This document shows positions 43,479 to 51,581 of a stretch of 64,000 nucleotides of DNA, piece by piece. Each line of letters begins with the position of its first letter. Position 1 is the first letter of the stretch. The stretch is from CBDCYN01 sp965224205. Lineage in GTDB: Bacteria; Planctomycetota; Phycisphaerae; Phycisphaerales; Phycisphaeraceae. The position numbers and the translations under genes are program-made. The stretch spans positions 1 to 64,000 of the forward strand of contig CBDCYN010000013.1 of the NCBI GenBank assembly GCA_965224205.1. The letters run 5' to 3'. The notes under the pieces are model-generated. The model searched no databases and was not told the origin of the DNA. It saw only the letters and a program-made list of their open reading frames with translations.

Positions 43479-43907
43479 TTACGAGACCTTGATCCGTCGC
43501 GGCTTGACCTCATCCCGCTTGGGTAGCGTCAGGTGCAACACCCCGTGGTCGAGTTTGGCTTCCACCTTCGTGTCGTCCACCGGTGTTGGCAACCGGAAGC
43601 TACGGGCCACCTTGGTGTACCGGCGTTCGTGGAGGTGGGTTTCGCCCTGCTTTTCTTCGGATTTTCGCTGAGCGGTGATCGTGAGCGTCCCGTCCTCTAA
43701 AGACACGTCGATCTCATCACGGACGAACCCGGGCAGCTCCGCCTCGACGTGGAACGCGTCGTCGTCCTCACGCACGTCCGCGGGGTACTTGCCGATCCAA
43801 TCGCCGTCCGTGGCCGGGTTGGTCAGGTACCGGCCGAACTCACGACGCAGCAATTCGGTGGGATCATCAAACAGGGAACGGACCAATTGTGCTGGAGCGG
43901 GTAACAT
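43479..43907 (-). CDS. Small heat-shock protein (Hsp20 family)
   Basis: A 142-residue alpha-crystallin-type chaperone that holds unfolding proteins. The alpha-crystallin domain spans about 42-130: DVREDDDAFHVEAELPGF, then DEIDVSLEDGTLTITAQRK and GVLHLTLPKRDEVKPRRI with the conserved GVLxLxLPK. AAAGGAGT precedes the ATG. The N-terminal arm (LVRSLFDDPTELLRREF) is typical. Followed by its own terminator. Confidence 0.95.
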   Translation of the reverse strand: MLPAPAQLVRSLFDDPTELLRREFGRYLTNPATDGDWIGKYPADVREDDDAFHVEAELPGFVRDEIDVSLEDGTLTITAQRKSEEKQGETHLHERRYTKVARSFRLPTPVDDTKVEAKLDHGVLHLTLPKRDEVKPRRIKVS

Positions 43908-43997
43908 CGTGTTACTCCTTTCTTGATTGAGACAAATCTTCTTTTAAGCAGGCCCCGAAACCATTCCGCGGCCGACGCAGGAAGAACAATTCAAATG

Positions 43998-44027
43998 AGA
44001 TGCCACGCGTCCAAGGCGTAAATCAAG
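43998..44027 (-). promoter_or_regulatory. Possible heat-shock (sigma-32-like) promoter for hsp20
   Basis: On the minus strand CTTGATT, 16 nt, GGCATCT lies about 90 nt upstream of the hsp20 start. It partly matches the sigma-32 pattern CTTGAAA/CCCATNT. The match is imperfect and planctomycete sigma-32 usage is not known here. Confidence 0.25.
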
Positions 44028-44193
44028 CAATAATAAGATCTTAATGATGTGTCAGTAGCGGCGACCAATGCCGAAATGACAATACCCCCCCCGTGAGCGT
44101 GTCAAATCAGCAGCCTAGCGTTGAGCAGAGGTGGGAATGCAGGGAGTACCGCGGCGGCGTGTTTAGTTGATTCGCAGTAAGGTGCAGTGAACC

Positions 44194-44757
44194 TCAACCA
44201 CCCGTCACGCGCCCCAGGTACTCGCCCGACTCGGTGGAGATGCGAATGGACTCGCCGGTTGAGATAAACGGCGGCACCTTGGTCTTGAGTCCGGTCTCGC
44301 AGGTGGCTTCCTTGAGCTGGTTCGTCGCCGTCGCGCCCTTGATCCCCGGCGGGGTGTCGGTGATCTCCAGCTCCACCACCGGCGGCAGCTCGATGCTGAT
44401 CACCTTGTTCTTATAGACCATCCCCTTAGCGATCGTATTGGACTTGAGGTACAGCAGCGCGTCGCCCAGCACGTCCGCGTCGATCGTGGTCTGGTCATAG
44501 GTCTCGCAGTCCATGAACACCGCCCCGGTGTTGTCGGAGTACAGGTACTCCATATCACGACGATCGATGTTGACCTGGTCGATGTCTTCGCCGCTGCGCA
44601 GCCGCTTCTCGATATACCCCTCGGTGATGAGGTTCTTGAGCTTCACCTGGGTATACGCCGGTCCCTTGCCGGGTTTAACGTGTTCATAGGAAGTGACCAG
44701 CCAGACCTGTCCGTCGATCTGAACCGCCATGCCGTTACGCAGGTCTTGAGATTTCAC
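44194..44757 (-). CDS. efp: Translation elongation factor P
   Basis: A 187-residue factor that rescues ribosomes stalled on polyproline. The three domains are intact, and the modification loop is VKPGKGPAYTQVKL with K31 at the position modified in other bacteria. The last domain has the ISIELPPVVELEITDTPPGI start and ends FISTGESIRISTESGEYLGR. This organism makes Pro-rich proteins (FliO here), fitting a need for EF-P. Confidence 0.97.
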   Translation of the reverse strand: MKSQDLRNGMAVQIDGQVWLVTSYEHVKPGKGPAYTQVKLKNLITEGYIEKRLRSGEDIDQVNIDRRDMEYLYSDNTGAVFMDCETYDQTTIDADVLGDALLYLKSNTIAKGMVYKNKVISIELPPVVELEITDTPPGIKGATATNQLKEATCETGLKTKVPPFISTGESIRISTESGEYLGRVTGG

Positions 44758-44910
44758 AATACGCTCCTACGTCTCACTACGTCTAATGGATGTCCCCATC
44801 GCCGCCGCTGGGGGTTCGTGCGAGACGGGATTATGCCAGCACACCCCCACAAGAGCAACACCCCCCAGCAAGCCCGATCGCACCGCCATTGAAATTACAG
44901 ACGGCCCTCG

Positions 44911-45004
44911 CAACGAGCCGCGACCGTGAGGCAGCGGGTTCCGGGTTCCGGGTCCCGGGCCGTATAGCGTCCAACCCACTCCCTCACGGCCGCGGCTGGC
45001 GTTG
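44911..45004. repeat. Dispersed arm repeat, paired inverted arms (efp upstream)
   Basis: A plus arm at 44911-44940 and a diverged inverted arm at 44973-45004 (AACCCACTCCCTCACGGCCG and on) flank a GC-rich spacer with two GGGTTCCGG-type short repeats. It is located between the divergent efp and flg genes. Confidence 0.85.
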
Positions 45005-45116
45005 TTGCCCCTCCTGATCGCGCAACCGATGCGCAAGACACGTCACACTTGCGCGGCCCCAGGATCGCTCCGCGATCATTACTTCCTGTGCTTAAGCTCA
45101 CATTAAGCGATTAAAA

Positions 45117-45137
45117 GTATGTTTTACAAAAACATAC
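45117..45137. promoter_or_regulatory. AT-rich 9-bp palindrome upstream of the flgF operon
   Basis: GTATGTTTT (45117-45125) and AAAACATAC (45129-45137) with a 3-nt spacer form a perfect inverted repeat about 125 bp before the first gene of the plus-strand flagellar block. It stands out from GC-rich surroundings and could be an operator. No regulator gene is adjacent. Confidence 0.4.
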
Positions 45138-45261
45138 ATCTACTTCCCCCATCCCGTGACCGATCACTTCAAGCCCGCGCTTCCTCTGGCATGGCGGTTG
45201 TTCATTCACCCCTAGAGCGTGGCATTCGCAGACCACGCTCCGCGATGAAACGATCGAGCTG

Positions 45262-45540
45262 ATGATGGACACCATGCCAACGCTACTAGAAACCATCCGA
45301 AAAACCCAAGGCCAAACGATCGGCCAATCGCTGATCCGCCTCGCCCGCTTAGCCGAAGCGGTCCATCAATACGAGTCAGCTCACGACCCGATCCAAACCA
45401 CACGTGATTATTCTCATCATAGACGGGGCAAAGGACCATGCCCCCAGGCCGTAGCGAATCCCCCCGGTAGCGCTCGCAACCACACCCGCGTCGTAACCAC
45501 GACCATGCCGGGGGTGGCCCACAAGGAGGTGGGCCGATGA
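45262..45540 (+). CDS. Small protein of unknown function at the head of the flgF operon
   Basis: A 92-residue frame with a helical N-terminal half (LLETIRKTQGQTIGQSLIRL) and a basic, low-complexity tail. Its stop overlaps the flgF start as ATGA, so it would be translationally coupled. Its C-terminal codons include the flgF ribosome-binding site AAGGAGG. No family was recognised; it does not look like FlgM. The start has only a weak site. Confidence 0.5.
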   Translation: MMDTMPTLLETIRKTQGQTIGQSLIRLARLAEAVHQYESAHDPIQTTRDYSHHRRGKGPCPQAVANPPGSARNHTRVVTTTMPGVAHKEVGR

Positions 45541-46328
45541 ACTACGGCCTCTATCTATCCGCATCCGGCGTCCTGACGAACATCTACCGTCAGGACGTCT
45601 ACGCCAACAACCTCGCGAACGTCGAGACCGCCGCCTTCAAACCCGACGTGGCGACCGTTCACCAGCGCGACCCCGAAGCGGTCGAAGACAACCTCGGGCT
45701 TGACGTCCGCCATCGTCTATTAGAGCAGCTCGGTGGCGGGGTTTTGGCCGGTCCCCAGCGGGTCAGCTTCGCCCCAGCCGCTCAACGCACCACTGGCAAC
45801 CCGTTGGACGTCGCCCTCGAAGCGCCCGACACGTTCCTCGCCGTCGGGCTCACCAACCCCGAGACCGGTCAATCCGAGTTGCGACTCACCCGTGACGGGC
45901 GGCTATCCCGCAACGCCGACGGCTACCTTGTGGCAGCCACCACCGGTCACAAGATGCTCGACCCCAGCGACCAGCCGATCCTGCTCTCCGACGAGGCCGA
46001 GGTCAAGATCGACGCCGCCGGCCGGGTCCTCCAGAACGGAGAAACCGTTGGGCAACTCCAGATCACCGGCGTGACCGACCTCGACGAACTCGTCAAAGAG
46101 GGACGAAACCTCTTCCGTTTCAAAGACGACACAGACCTCCGCACCGACCCGAGCCTGCCGACGCTGCGGCCCGGTGCGATCGAAGAAAGCGGCGTCGACC
46201 CGATCCGCGCCCTGATGAAGATGATCGAGGCCACCAAGGCCGTCACCGGCAACGCGAACATGATCCGCTATCACGACCTGACCATGGATCGGGCCGTCAA
46301 CGTCCTGGGCCGCGTCGCCAGCGCATAG
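45537..46328 (+). CDS. flgF: Flagellar basal-body proximal rod protein FlgF
   Basis: A 263-residue rod protein. The N-terminal family motif is MNYGLYLSASGVLTN followed by DVYANNLANVETAAFKPD. The C-terminal rod helix contains GAIEESGVDPIRALMKMIEA and ends ANMIRYHDLTMDRAVNVLG. The start has AAGGAGG 6 nt upstream and overlaps the preceding small gene. It assembles in the periplasm after export through the flagellar gate. Confidence 0.94.
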   Translation: MNYGLYLSASGVLTNIYRQDVYANNLANVETAAFKPDVATVHQRDPEAVEDNLGLDVRHRLLEQLGGGVLAGPQRVSFAPAAQRTTGNPLDVALEAPDTFLAVGLTNPETGQSELRLTRDGRLSRNADGYLVAATTGHKMLDPSDQPILLSDEAEVKIDAAGRVLQNGETVGQLQITGVTDLDELVKEGRNLFRFKDDTDLRTDPSLPTLRPGAIEESGVDPIRALMKMIEATKAVTGNANMIRYHDLTMDRAVNVLGRVASA

Positions 46329-46335
46329 CAGTTTC

Positions 46336-46365
46336 TAGCGAGCCACGCCCGTAACGAAGCGGTTA
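46336..46365 (+). repeat. Dispersed 30-bp arm repeat, diverged single arm
   Basis: TAGCGAGCCACGCCCGTAAC then GAAGCGGTTA, 8 bp after the flgF stop. It occupies much of the flgF-flgG gap. Confidence 0.6.
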
Positions 46366-46416
46366 ACAAAAAAGCCGTCAGTGCAGTAAACGCCCAACCA
46401 ACGCAACGAGCAGCAA

Positions 46417-47226
46417 ATGGCCATCACCGCCCTCCATTCCGCCTCCACCGCCCTGGCCGCGATGTCGACCGAGATCGACATCCTCGCCAACAACATCGCC
46501 AACGTGAACACCACCGGGTTCAAGGCGTCGCGGGCGAACTTCGAGGACCTGCTCTATGAGGTCAAAGCCCAGCCGGGCGTGGAAAACGCCAACGGCGACC
46601 ACCGCCCCGCCGGCTTGCTGGTGGGCCTGGGCACGCGGATCAGCAACACCCAATACGACCTGACCACCGGCTCGCCGGTCGAGACCAGCCGTGACCTGGA
46701 CATGATGATCGACGGCAACGGGTTCTTCCAGGTCGCGATCCTCGAAGACTTCGGCGACGGCATCGGCTACACCCGCGCCGGGAATTTCTTCGTCAACCGC
46801 AACGGCGACCTGGTCCTGGGCAACGCCGACGGCCCGCTGCTCGAGCCGGGCATCAACGTCCCCCAAGATACCGTGCGCGTCGAGATCAACGCCGAGGGCA
46901 CCGTCTTCGCCCACCTGCCCAACGCGGTCGAGCCGGCCAACGTCGGGCAGATCGAGCTGGCCACCTTTGTAAACCCCAACGGCCTGGTCTCGATCGGCGG
47001 CAATATCTTCGTTGAGTCCTCCGCCTCCGGCCCCGCGATCCCCGGCACCCCCGGCGACGGGAGCTTCGGGTCGATCATGCAGCGGTTCTTGGAGTCATCA
47101 AATGTCGACCCCGTGCGTGAGCTGGTCTCCCTAATCAAGACCCAACGTGCCTTCGAGATGAACAGCCAATCGATCCAAGCCGCGGATGAGGTCCTCCAGG
47201 TCTTGGGCAACCTGCGACGGTTCTAG
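46417..47226 (+). CDS. flgG: Flagellar distal rod protein FlgG
   Basis: A 269-residue rod protein. The N-terminal motif is ALHSASTALAAMSTEIDILA, followed by NNIANVNTTGFKASRANFED. The C-terminus, VDPVRELVSLIKTQRAFEMN and ADEVLQVLGNLRR, is classical. The length matches the family (about 260). Confidence 0.97.
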   Translation: MAITALHSASTALAAMSTEIDILANNIANVNTTGFKASRANFEDLLYEVKAQPGVENANGDHRPAGLLVGLGTRISNTQYDLTTGSPVETSRDLDMMIDGNGFFQVAILEDFGDGIGYTRAGNFFVNRNGDLVLGNADGPLLEPGINVPQDTVRVEINAEGTVFAHLPNAVEPANVGQIELATFVNPNGLVSIGGNIFVESSASGPAIPGTPGDGSFGSIMQRFLESSNVDPVRELVSLIKTQRAFEMNSQSIQAADEVLQVLGNLRRF

Positions 47227-47244
47227 CGGCCCTGAGTTGACGCG

Positions 47245-48474
47245 ATGAACGAACACACTCACATCTCGATTTTCCCCGACACCCAGGGTATCAAGTATGA
47301 TCGCGAAACCCGCACCGGGGACCCCTGGCTATCGTGGACCATGTTCATATTGGTGCTCTGGGCCCCCGCACTAATCGCCGTTTCGGTCCACGGCGCAACC
47401 CAAACCCCCGAACCCAGTGACACCGTAGGCAGTATTCGGCTTAGACCGCACGCCACGGTCACGGGCCCCGAGATCACCCTCGGCGATATCGGCGACCTAG
47501 AAGGCCAACCCGCTCGACGCTGGGCGGACACGGTCGTCGGTACACTCACACCGTCACCCGACCATGAGCCCACCACGGTGACTCTCGCGACAGTGCGACA
47601 GACCCTCGATGCATTAAGCGCCCCGTGGGGCACGCTGACCCTGGGCGGCTACCCCGCCTGCAAGGTGAGCGTTTTAGGAATCGAACATGACCAGACGTCT
47701 AATCCATCGAACCCCGGATCAGACCATGAGACACCATCCGCGGGTTCCCTAAAAAATCAACACGATGACGCTAACCACCCCCGCAGCCAGTGGACACTAC
47801 GTGATCAACTACGGGTATGGCTACAAGATTGGGCCGGTCAAGGCGACGAGCAGGACCTGACCATCACCTTCCATGACCGCGACGCCCAAGCCCTGGATAC
47901 CCCAGTCGGGCGGGCCCGTTTCGCGATCCAACCCATGACGCGTGGCCCGCTGGGTCGGGTCCCGATCAAGATCCATCGTTACGAACAAGACCAGCTCATC
48001 GAGACCTATCGCGTGAACGTCGATATCACCCGTCGGGTCACCGCCGTGGTCGCCCAACGCACGATCCGCCGCGGGGCCAAGATTGAGGCGGGCGACGTGC
48101 AGCTTCACGAAGTCGAAATCGACAACAACCTTTCAGACCCGGTCCAGGGCCTGGACGCGGCGATCGGGCAGCGCGCTTCGAGCGTGATCCGCGTGGGCAC
48201 GACCGTGTGCCAGCGGCACCTCGAATCACCGCTGCTGGTCCGCCGCGGCGACCTGATCACGGTCGAGTTCGTCGGCGGTGGCCTGGTCGTCAAAACCGTC
48301 GCAAGATCAAACGAAAACGGCAGCCTCGGCCAGCATATCCAGGTCCGCAGCGAACGCACCCGCCAGCCGTACACCGTGCGCGTCGTGGGGCTTAAGCGCG
48401 GCAGGATCATCACCGACCCCGGCACCGCTCTCGGAACCGCCCCAGCCCCAGATTCAGGACTCGCTCAACGATGA
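47245..48474 (+). CDS. flgA: P-ring assembly chaperone FlgA (long form)
   Basis: A 409-residue periplasmic chaperone for P-ring assembly. A hydrophobic segment near residues 30-52 (LSWTMFILVLWAPALIAVSV) acts as a signal anchor. An SAF-type C-terminal domain (about 265-390) has VVAQRTIRRGAKIEAGDVQL and VIRVGTTVCQRHLESPLLV, then RRGDLITVEF. The protein is nearly twice the usual length because of an extended N-terminal half. Its stop overlaps the flgH start by ATGA. Confidence 0.88.
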   Translation: MNEHTHISIFPDTQGIKYDRETRTGDPWLSWTMFILVLWAPALIAVSVHGATQTPEPSDTVGSIRLRPHATVTGPEITLGDIGDLEGQPARRWADTVVGTLTPSPDHEPTTVTLATVRQTLDALSAPWGTLTLGGYPACKVSVLGIEHDQTSNPSNPGSDHETPSAGSLKNQHDDANHPRSQWTLRDQLRVWLQDWAGQGDEQDLTITFHDRDAQALDTPVGRARFAIQPMTRGPLGRVPIKIHRYEQDQLIETYRVNVDITRRVTAVVAQRTIRRGAKIEAGDVQLHEVEIDNNLSDPVQGLDAAIGQRASSVIRVGTTVCQRHLESPLLVRRGDLITVEFVGGGLVVKTVARSNENGSLGQHIQVRSERTRQPYTVRVVGLKRGRIITDPGTALGTAPAPDSGLAQR

Positions 48475-49310
48475 GAACCGTCATCCGATCAACTCATTTG
48501 CGCGTCATGTTATATGTATCCAGATTAATCCGTGCGTACCTACAGCGAGCCGCGGCTGTGAGGGAGCGGGTTCTTCGCAGGTTTGTACCACGCATCAATG
48601 TTTTTGTGTCCGTATTACTAGCAGCCGTGGTCTTGACGGTATGTGCGACGATCACCACCGCCCAGACCTCGTCGCTTTACCTAGAACAGGTCGACCCGCT
48701 GCCCCCGGTCACCGCAAGCTCGCCGCACAACTCACTATCACCGGGGATCTCCCAAGTGAGCCTCGCGGCGGTGCGCCTGCCCGAGCCGCGTCGGTTCGCG
48801 ATCAATGACCTGATCACCGTCATCGTCCGCGAGAGCATCGAGAACGACTCCCAAGCCGAGCTAGAAACCGAAAAAGGCATGGGCGTCAACGGGACCATCT
48901 CCGCGTTCCCGAAGCTCAATCTCAGTGACCTTTTGAATTTTCAGCTCACCCCGTCCTCCATGGACGACGGCACGCCCCGGGTCAACATCACGCTTGAAAA
49001 TGATTTCGAAGGCGACGGGGACTTTAGCCGCCGCGACACCTTCACGACGCGGGTTACCGCCCGCGTGATCGATATCAAGCCCAACGGCACGATCGTCCTC
49101 GAAGCACGCAAGTACATCCGCAACGACGACGAAGTCGTGGCGATGACCCTCACTGGGACGTGCCGTCACGAGGACGTCACTGCTGACAACACGGTCCTCT
49201 CGACCCAGATGTTCGACCTGAGGCTCGTCAAGGAGCACGAGGGCGAGCTGCGCAAAGCCACGAAGAAGGGTCTGATCACCAAGTTCTTTGAGGGGTTGTT
49301 TAACTTCTAG
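48471..49310 (+). CDS. flgH: Flagellar L-ring protein FlgH with repeat-derived N-terminal extension
   Basis: A 279-residue L-ring protein. The mature domain has RRFAINDLITVIVRESIEND, VTARVIDIKPNGTIVLEARK and the C-terminal GLITKFFEGLFNF. A signal-peptide core (VFVSVLLAAVVLTVCATITT) follows about 43 unusually basic residues. A copy of the dispersed arm repeat (48517-48612) encodes residues 16-48, so the repeat lies in the reading frame. The classical lipobox cysteine of FlgH is not evident. The ATG at 48471 couples to flgA; a GTG at 48606, within the repeat, is an alternative start. Confidence 0.88.
   Translation: MRTVIRSTHLRVMLYVSRLIRAYLQRAAAVRERVLRRFVPRINVFVSVLLAAVVLTVCATITTAQTSSLYLEQVDPLPPVTASSPHNSLSPGISQVSLAAVRLPEPRRFAINDLITVIVRESIENDSQAELETEKGMGVNGTISAFPKLNLSDLLNFQLTPSSMDDGTPRVNITLENDFEGDGDFSRRDTFTTRVTARVIDIKPNGTIVLEARKYIRNDDEVVAMTLTGTCRHEDVTADNTVLSTQMFDLRLVKEHEGELRKATKKGLITKFFEGLFNF
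48517..48612 (+). repeat. Extended arm repeat inside the 5' part of flgH
   Basis: It has the same flanks as 37533-37627 (ATCCAGATTAATCCGTGCGT to TGTGTCCG), with the core arm CAGCGAGCCGCGGCTGTGAG at 48543. It is read in frame as part of the flgH open frame. Confidence 0.75.
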
Positions 49311-49351
49311 ATTCACGTTCGCAACCGGCCTTGGAAGGCCAGTGACGGTGC

Positions 49352-50542
49352 ATGATGCCCAAGTCGATCCGATTACAGAGTAAGAAGGTGTGTGAGAAAC
49401 ACGGTGCCACTGGCGGCTGGCCCGCCAGTGTGAATGTCTTGCGTGTACGGCACCGGCAGGTCAACCGCCAGTGGCACCCGTCATCGATAACGTGGCTCCT
49501 ACTCGTCGCCCTCCTCGCTCCCACCTCGCAAGCGGTCCAGATCCAAGACCTCGTCCGCCTCAAAGGCATGGAAACCAGCAAGCTGGTGGGCATGGGCCTG
49601 GTCGTGGGCCTTAACGGCACCGGCGACGGGGGCAAGTTCCTGCCGGCGATGCGCCCCCTGGCGGCGGTGATCCAACAGCTGGTCGACCCGAACGTGGTCA
49701 CCAGCGAGCTAAAAGACGCCAAGAACGTCGCCCTAGTCATGCTCTCTGCCTCCTTACCCGGTGGCGGGGTGCGTGAGGGCGACCGTGTCGACGTCCACGT
49801 CAGCGCCATCGGCCCCTGCAAAAGCCTAGCCGGCGGGCGGTTGTTCATGATCCCGATGACCGGCCCCAAACCCGGCTCACCGGTTTATGGTTTCGCCGAC
49901 GGCCCCGTCATCATCGAAGACGAAGAAAGCCCCACCGTCGGGGTCGTCCGAGAGGGCGCCCAGCTCACCAAAAACGTGATGGCCCGGTACCTCGACCTCG
50001 CCGGCAACATCACCCTCGTGATCAACAACGCCAACGCGTCGTGGTCGACCGCTAACAACCTGACCAACCTTATCAACGGCGTGATGGCCCCCGATTCACC
50101 GCCGGTCGCCACCGCGGCCAACCACAAGAACATCGTGATCGAGGTCCCCGACTACGATCGCTCCGCCCCCGCCGCGTTCATCAGCCAGATCCTCCAGACC
50201 TACGTCGACCCCTCGCAGATCGGCACCGGTGCCCGGGTGGTCATCAACGAACGCACCGGCACGATCATCATCAGCCAGGATGTGCAGATTTCGCCCGTGA
50301 TCATCTCGCACAAAGGGCTGACCATCACCGCCCTGACCCCGCCGATCGAGCCTACCCCGCTCAACCCCCGGCAAGAGCAGCTCCAGTTCGTGGCGATCGA
50401 CCCTCAAAACCGCGGGGGTACCAAACTCACCGAACTCATGGCCGCGTTCAACCAGCTCAAGGTCGAAGCCGACGACCGCATCGCCATCATCAAAGAGATT
50501 CACCGCAGCGGCAAGCTCCACGCCCAGCTTGTCATCGAATAA
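49352..50542 (+). CDS. flgI: Flagellar P-ring protein FlgI
   Basis: A 396-residue periplasmic P-ring subunit. The mature region starts VQIQDLVRLKGMETSKLVGM and continues GLVVGLNGTGDGGKFLPAM; the C-terminus is GTKLTELMAAFNQLKVEADD. A signal peptide (ITWLLLVALLAPTSQA) precedes it. The first 45 residues are basic and not typical. A 76-bp palindrome (49403-49478) encodes residues 18-43. No in-frame start codon exists between the palindrome and the signal core, so translation must begin within or before it. ATGs at 49352 and 49355 are candidates. Confidence 0.92.
   Translation: MMPKSIRLQSKKVCEKHGATGGWPASVNVLRVRHRQVNRQWHPSSITWLLLVALLAPTSQAVQIQDLVRLKGMETSKLVGMGLVVGLNGTGDGGKFLPAMRPLAAVIQQLVDPNVVTSELKDAKNVALVMLSASLPGGGVREGDRVDVHVSAIGPCKSLAGGRLFMIPMTGPKPGSPVYGFADGPVIIEDEESPTVGVVREGAQLTKNVMARYLDLAGNITLVINNANASWSTANNLTNLINGVMAPDSPPVATAANHKNIVIEVPDYDRSAPAAFISQILQTYVDPSQIGTGARVVINERTGTIIISQDVQISPVIISHKGLTITALTPPIEPTPLNPRQEQLQFVAIDPQNRGGTKLTELMAAFNQLKVEADDRIAIIKEIHRSGKLHAQLVIE
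49403..49478. repeat. 14-bp-arm palindrome within the 5' end of flgI
   Basis: GGTGCCACTGGCGG at 49403-49416 and its exact complement at 49465-49478. The left arm also forms a local 9-bp hairpin with CCGCCAGTG at 49422-49430. It resembles an intergenic palindromic element caught in the coding frame. Confidence 0.65.
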
Positions 50543-50556
50543 CCCAAGTGGTTCCA

Positions 50557-50586
50557 AAGCGAGCCGCGACCGTCAGGGAGCGGGCA
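50557..50586 (+). repeat. Dispersed 30-bp arm repeat, single arm
   Basis: AAGCGAGCCGCGACCGTCAG then GGAGCGGGCA, 15 bp after the flgI stop and filling much of the flgI-flgJ gap. Confidence 0.75.
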
Positions 50587-50623
50587 CATACAGAATCCAC
50601 AAGATCGAGTTCTCAAAGATCCC

Positions 50624-51052
50624 ATGCAAGCCAACCTTAACAACCCGCTGACCTTCACCCATTCGCGGATCAGCGCCCCGCGCGTCGCCACCGGGCCGCG
50701 CGACACCCATTACGCCCAGCTCATCAACCCGCGTGACACCGCCACCGACCGGGCAGACAAACCCGTCGAGGACGAAGCCCGCCAAGCGGCCCGGTCCCTG
50801 GTGTCGATCGGTTTAATTCAGCCGCTGCTGGCGCAGATCCGTGACGATCCGTTCCGGTCAGACTTGTTCCACGGCGGTCGGGGTGAAGAAGCCTTCGGTG
50901 CTAAGCTCGATGCCATCCTCGCCGAACGCATGACCCAGGCCTCCGGGTTCAACATCGTCGACGCGGTCTACCAGAAAATTCAGCGCCCGGGAAGCGCCCC
51001 TCAAACACCTATCGAAACCCTACGCGGCACGCAGGTGAATCTCCATGGATGA
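50624..51052 (+). CDS. flgJ: FlgJ-like rod-binding protein (no muramidase domain)
   Basis: A 142-residue protein. The helical core (about 52-118) with ARSLVSIGLIQPLLAQIRDD, then FHGGRGEEAFGAKLDAILAE and the QASGFNIVDAVYQKI end, matches the FlgJ N-terminal rod-scaffold domain. The glucosaminidase domain of enterobacterial FlgJ is absent, as in many phyla that use a separate lytic enzyme. Its last codons overlap flgN by 8 bp. Confidence 0.85.
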   Translation: MQANLNNPLTFTHSRISAPRVATGPRDTHYAQLINPRDTATDRADKPVEDEARQAARSLVSIGLIQPLLAQIRDDPFRSDLFHGGRGEEAFGAKLDAILAERMTQASGFNIVDAVYQKIQRPGSAPQTPIETLRGTQVNLHG

Positions 51053-51542
51053 ACAGCTCGACCAACTCGAAGGGGTCCTCAAGCAGCTCGGCACCGCGCA
51101 CGAGTCTCTGTTGTCACTGCTCAAAGCCAAGCGCGTCGCCCTGCGCGAGTCGGATAGCGACCGCGTCAGCGCCTACTGCGAGAAGGAAAACCTCTGCGTC
51201 CAGAAGATCAGCGAACTCGAAAAGCAACGGCTCGAATTGATCGGTCAACTCACCGAGCAGCTCGAACCCAACGCCGACCAGCCGCTTCGCCTCGTTCAGC
51301 TCGCCGAGCACCTGCCCGAGCCGCGGCGTGGGCGATTGCTGGTCCTCAAGCAGCAGCTCACCCAACATATGGAAAACATACGCAACGAAACCGCGGTGAT
51401 CCGCCGAGCCACCGAGTCTTTGGCCAAACACATGCAGGGTTTAGTCCAGACCGTCGCCGGCGCGATGGCGGGGGTGTACGGGCAACGCGGCGCCCCGGTC
51501 GCGGGGGCGATGACCGTTAGCACGTTCGAGGCCACGGCGTAG
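51045..51542 (+). CDS. flgN: FlgN-type export chaperone for hook-junction proteins
   Basis: A 165-residue, largely helical protein with the FlgN pattern: QLDQLEGVLKQLGTAHESLL, then LLKAKRVALRESDSDRVSAY. In other bacteria FlgN binds FlgK and FlgL, and here it lies directly before flgK, supporting the assignment. The tail beyond residue 130 is low-complexity. It overlaps flgJ. Confidence 0.85.
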   Translation: MDEQLDQLEGVLKQLGTAHESLLSLLKAKRVALRESDSDRVSAYCEKENLCVQKISELEKQRLELIGQLTEQLEPNADQPLRLVQLAEHLPEPRRGRLLVLKQQLTQHMENIRNETAVIRRATESLAKHMQGLVQTVAGAMAGVYGQRGAPVAGAMTVSTFEATA

Positions 51543-51581
51543 AGGCCACCGCGTAGAGGTATTCGACAAGGTCCTTAAATC

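Noticed and set aside
46451..46914. Minus-strand open frame over flgG
   Set aside because: Shadow frame; the flgG motifs at both ends are unambiguous.
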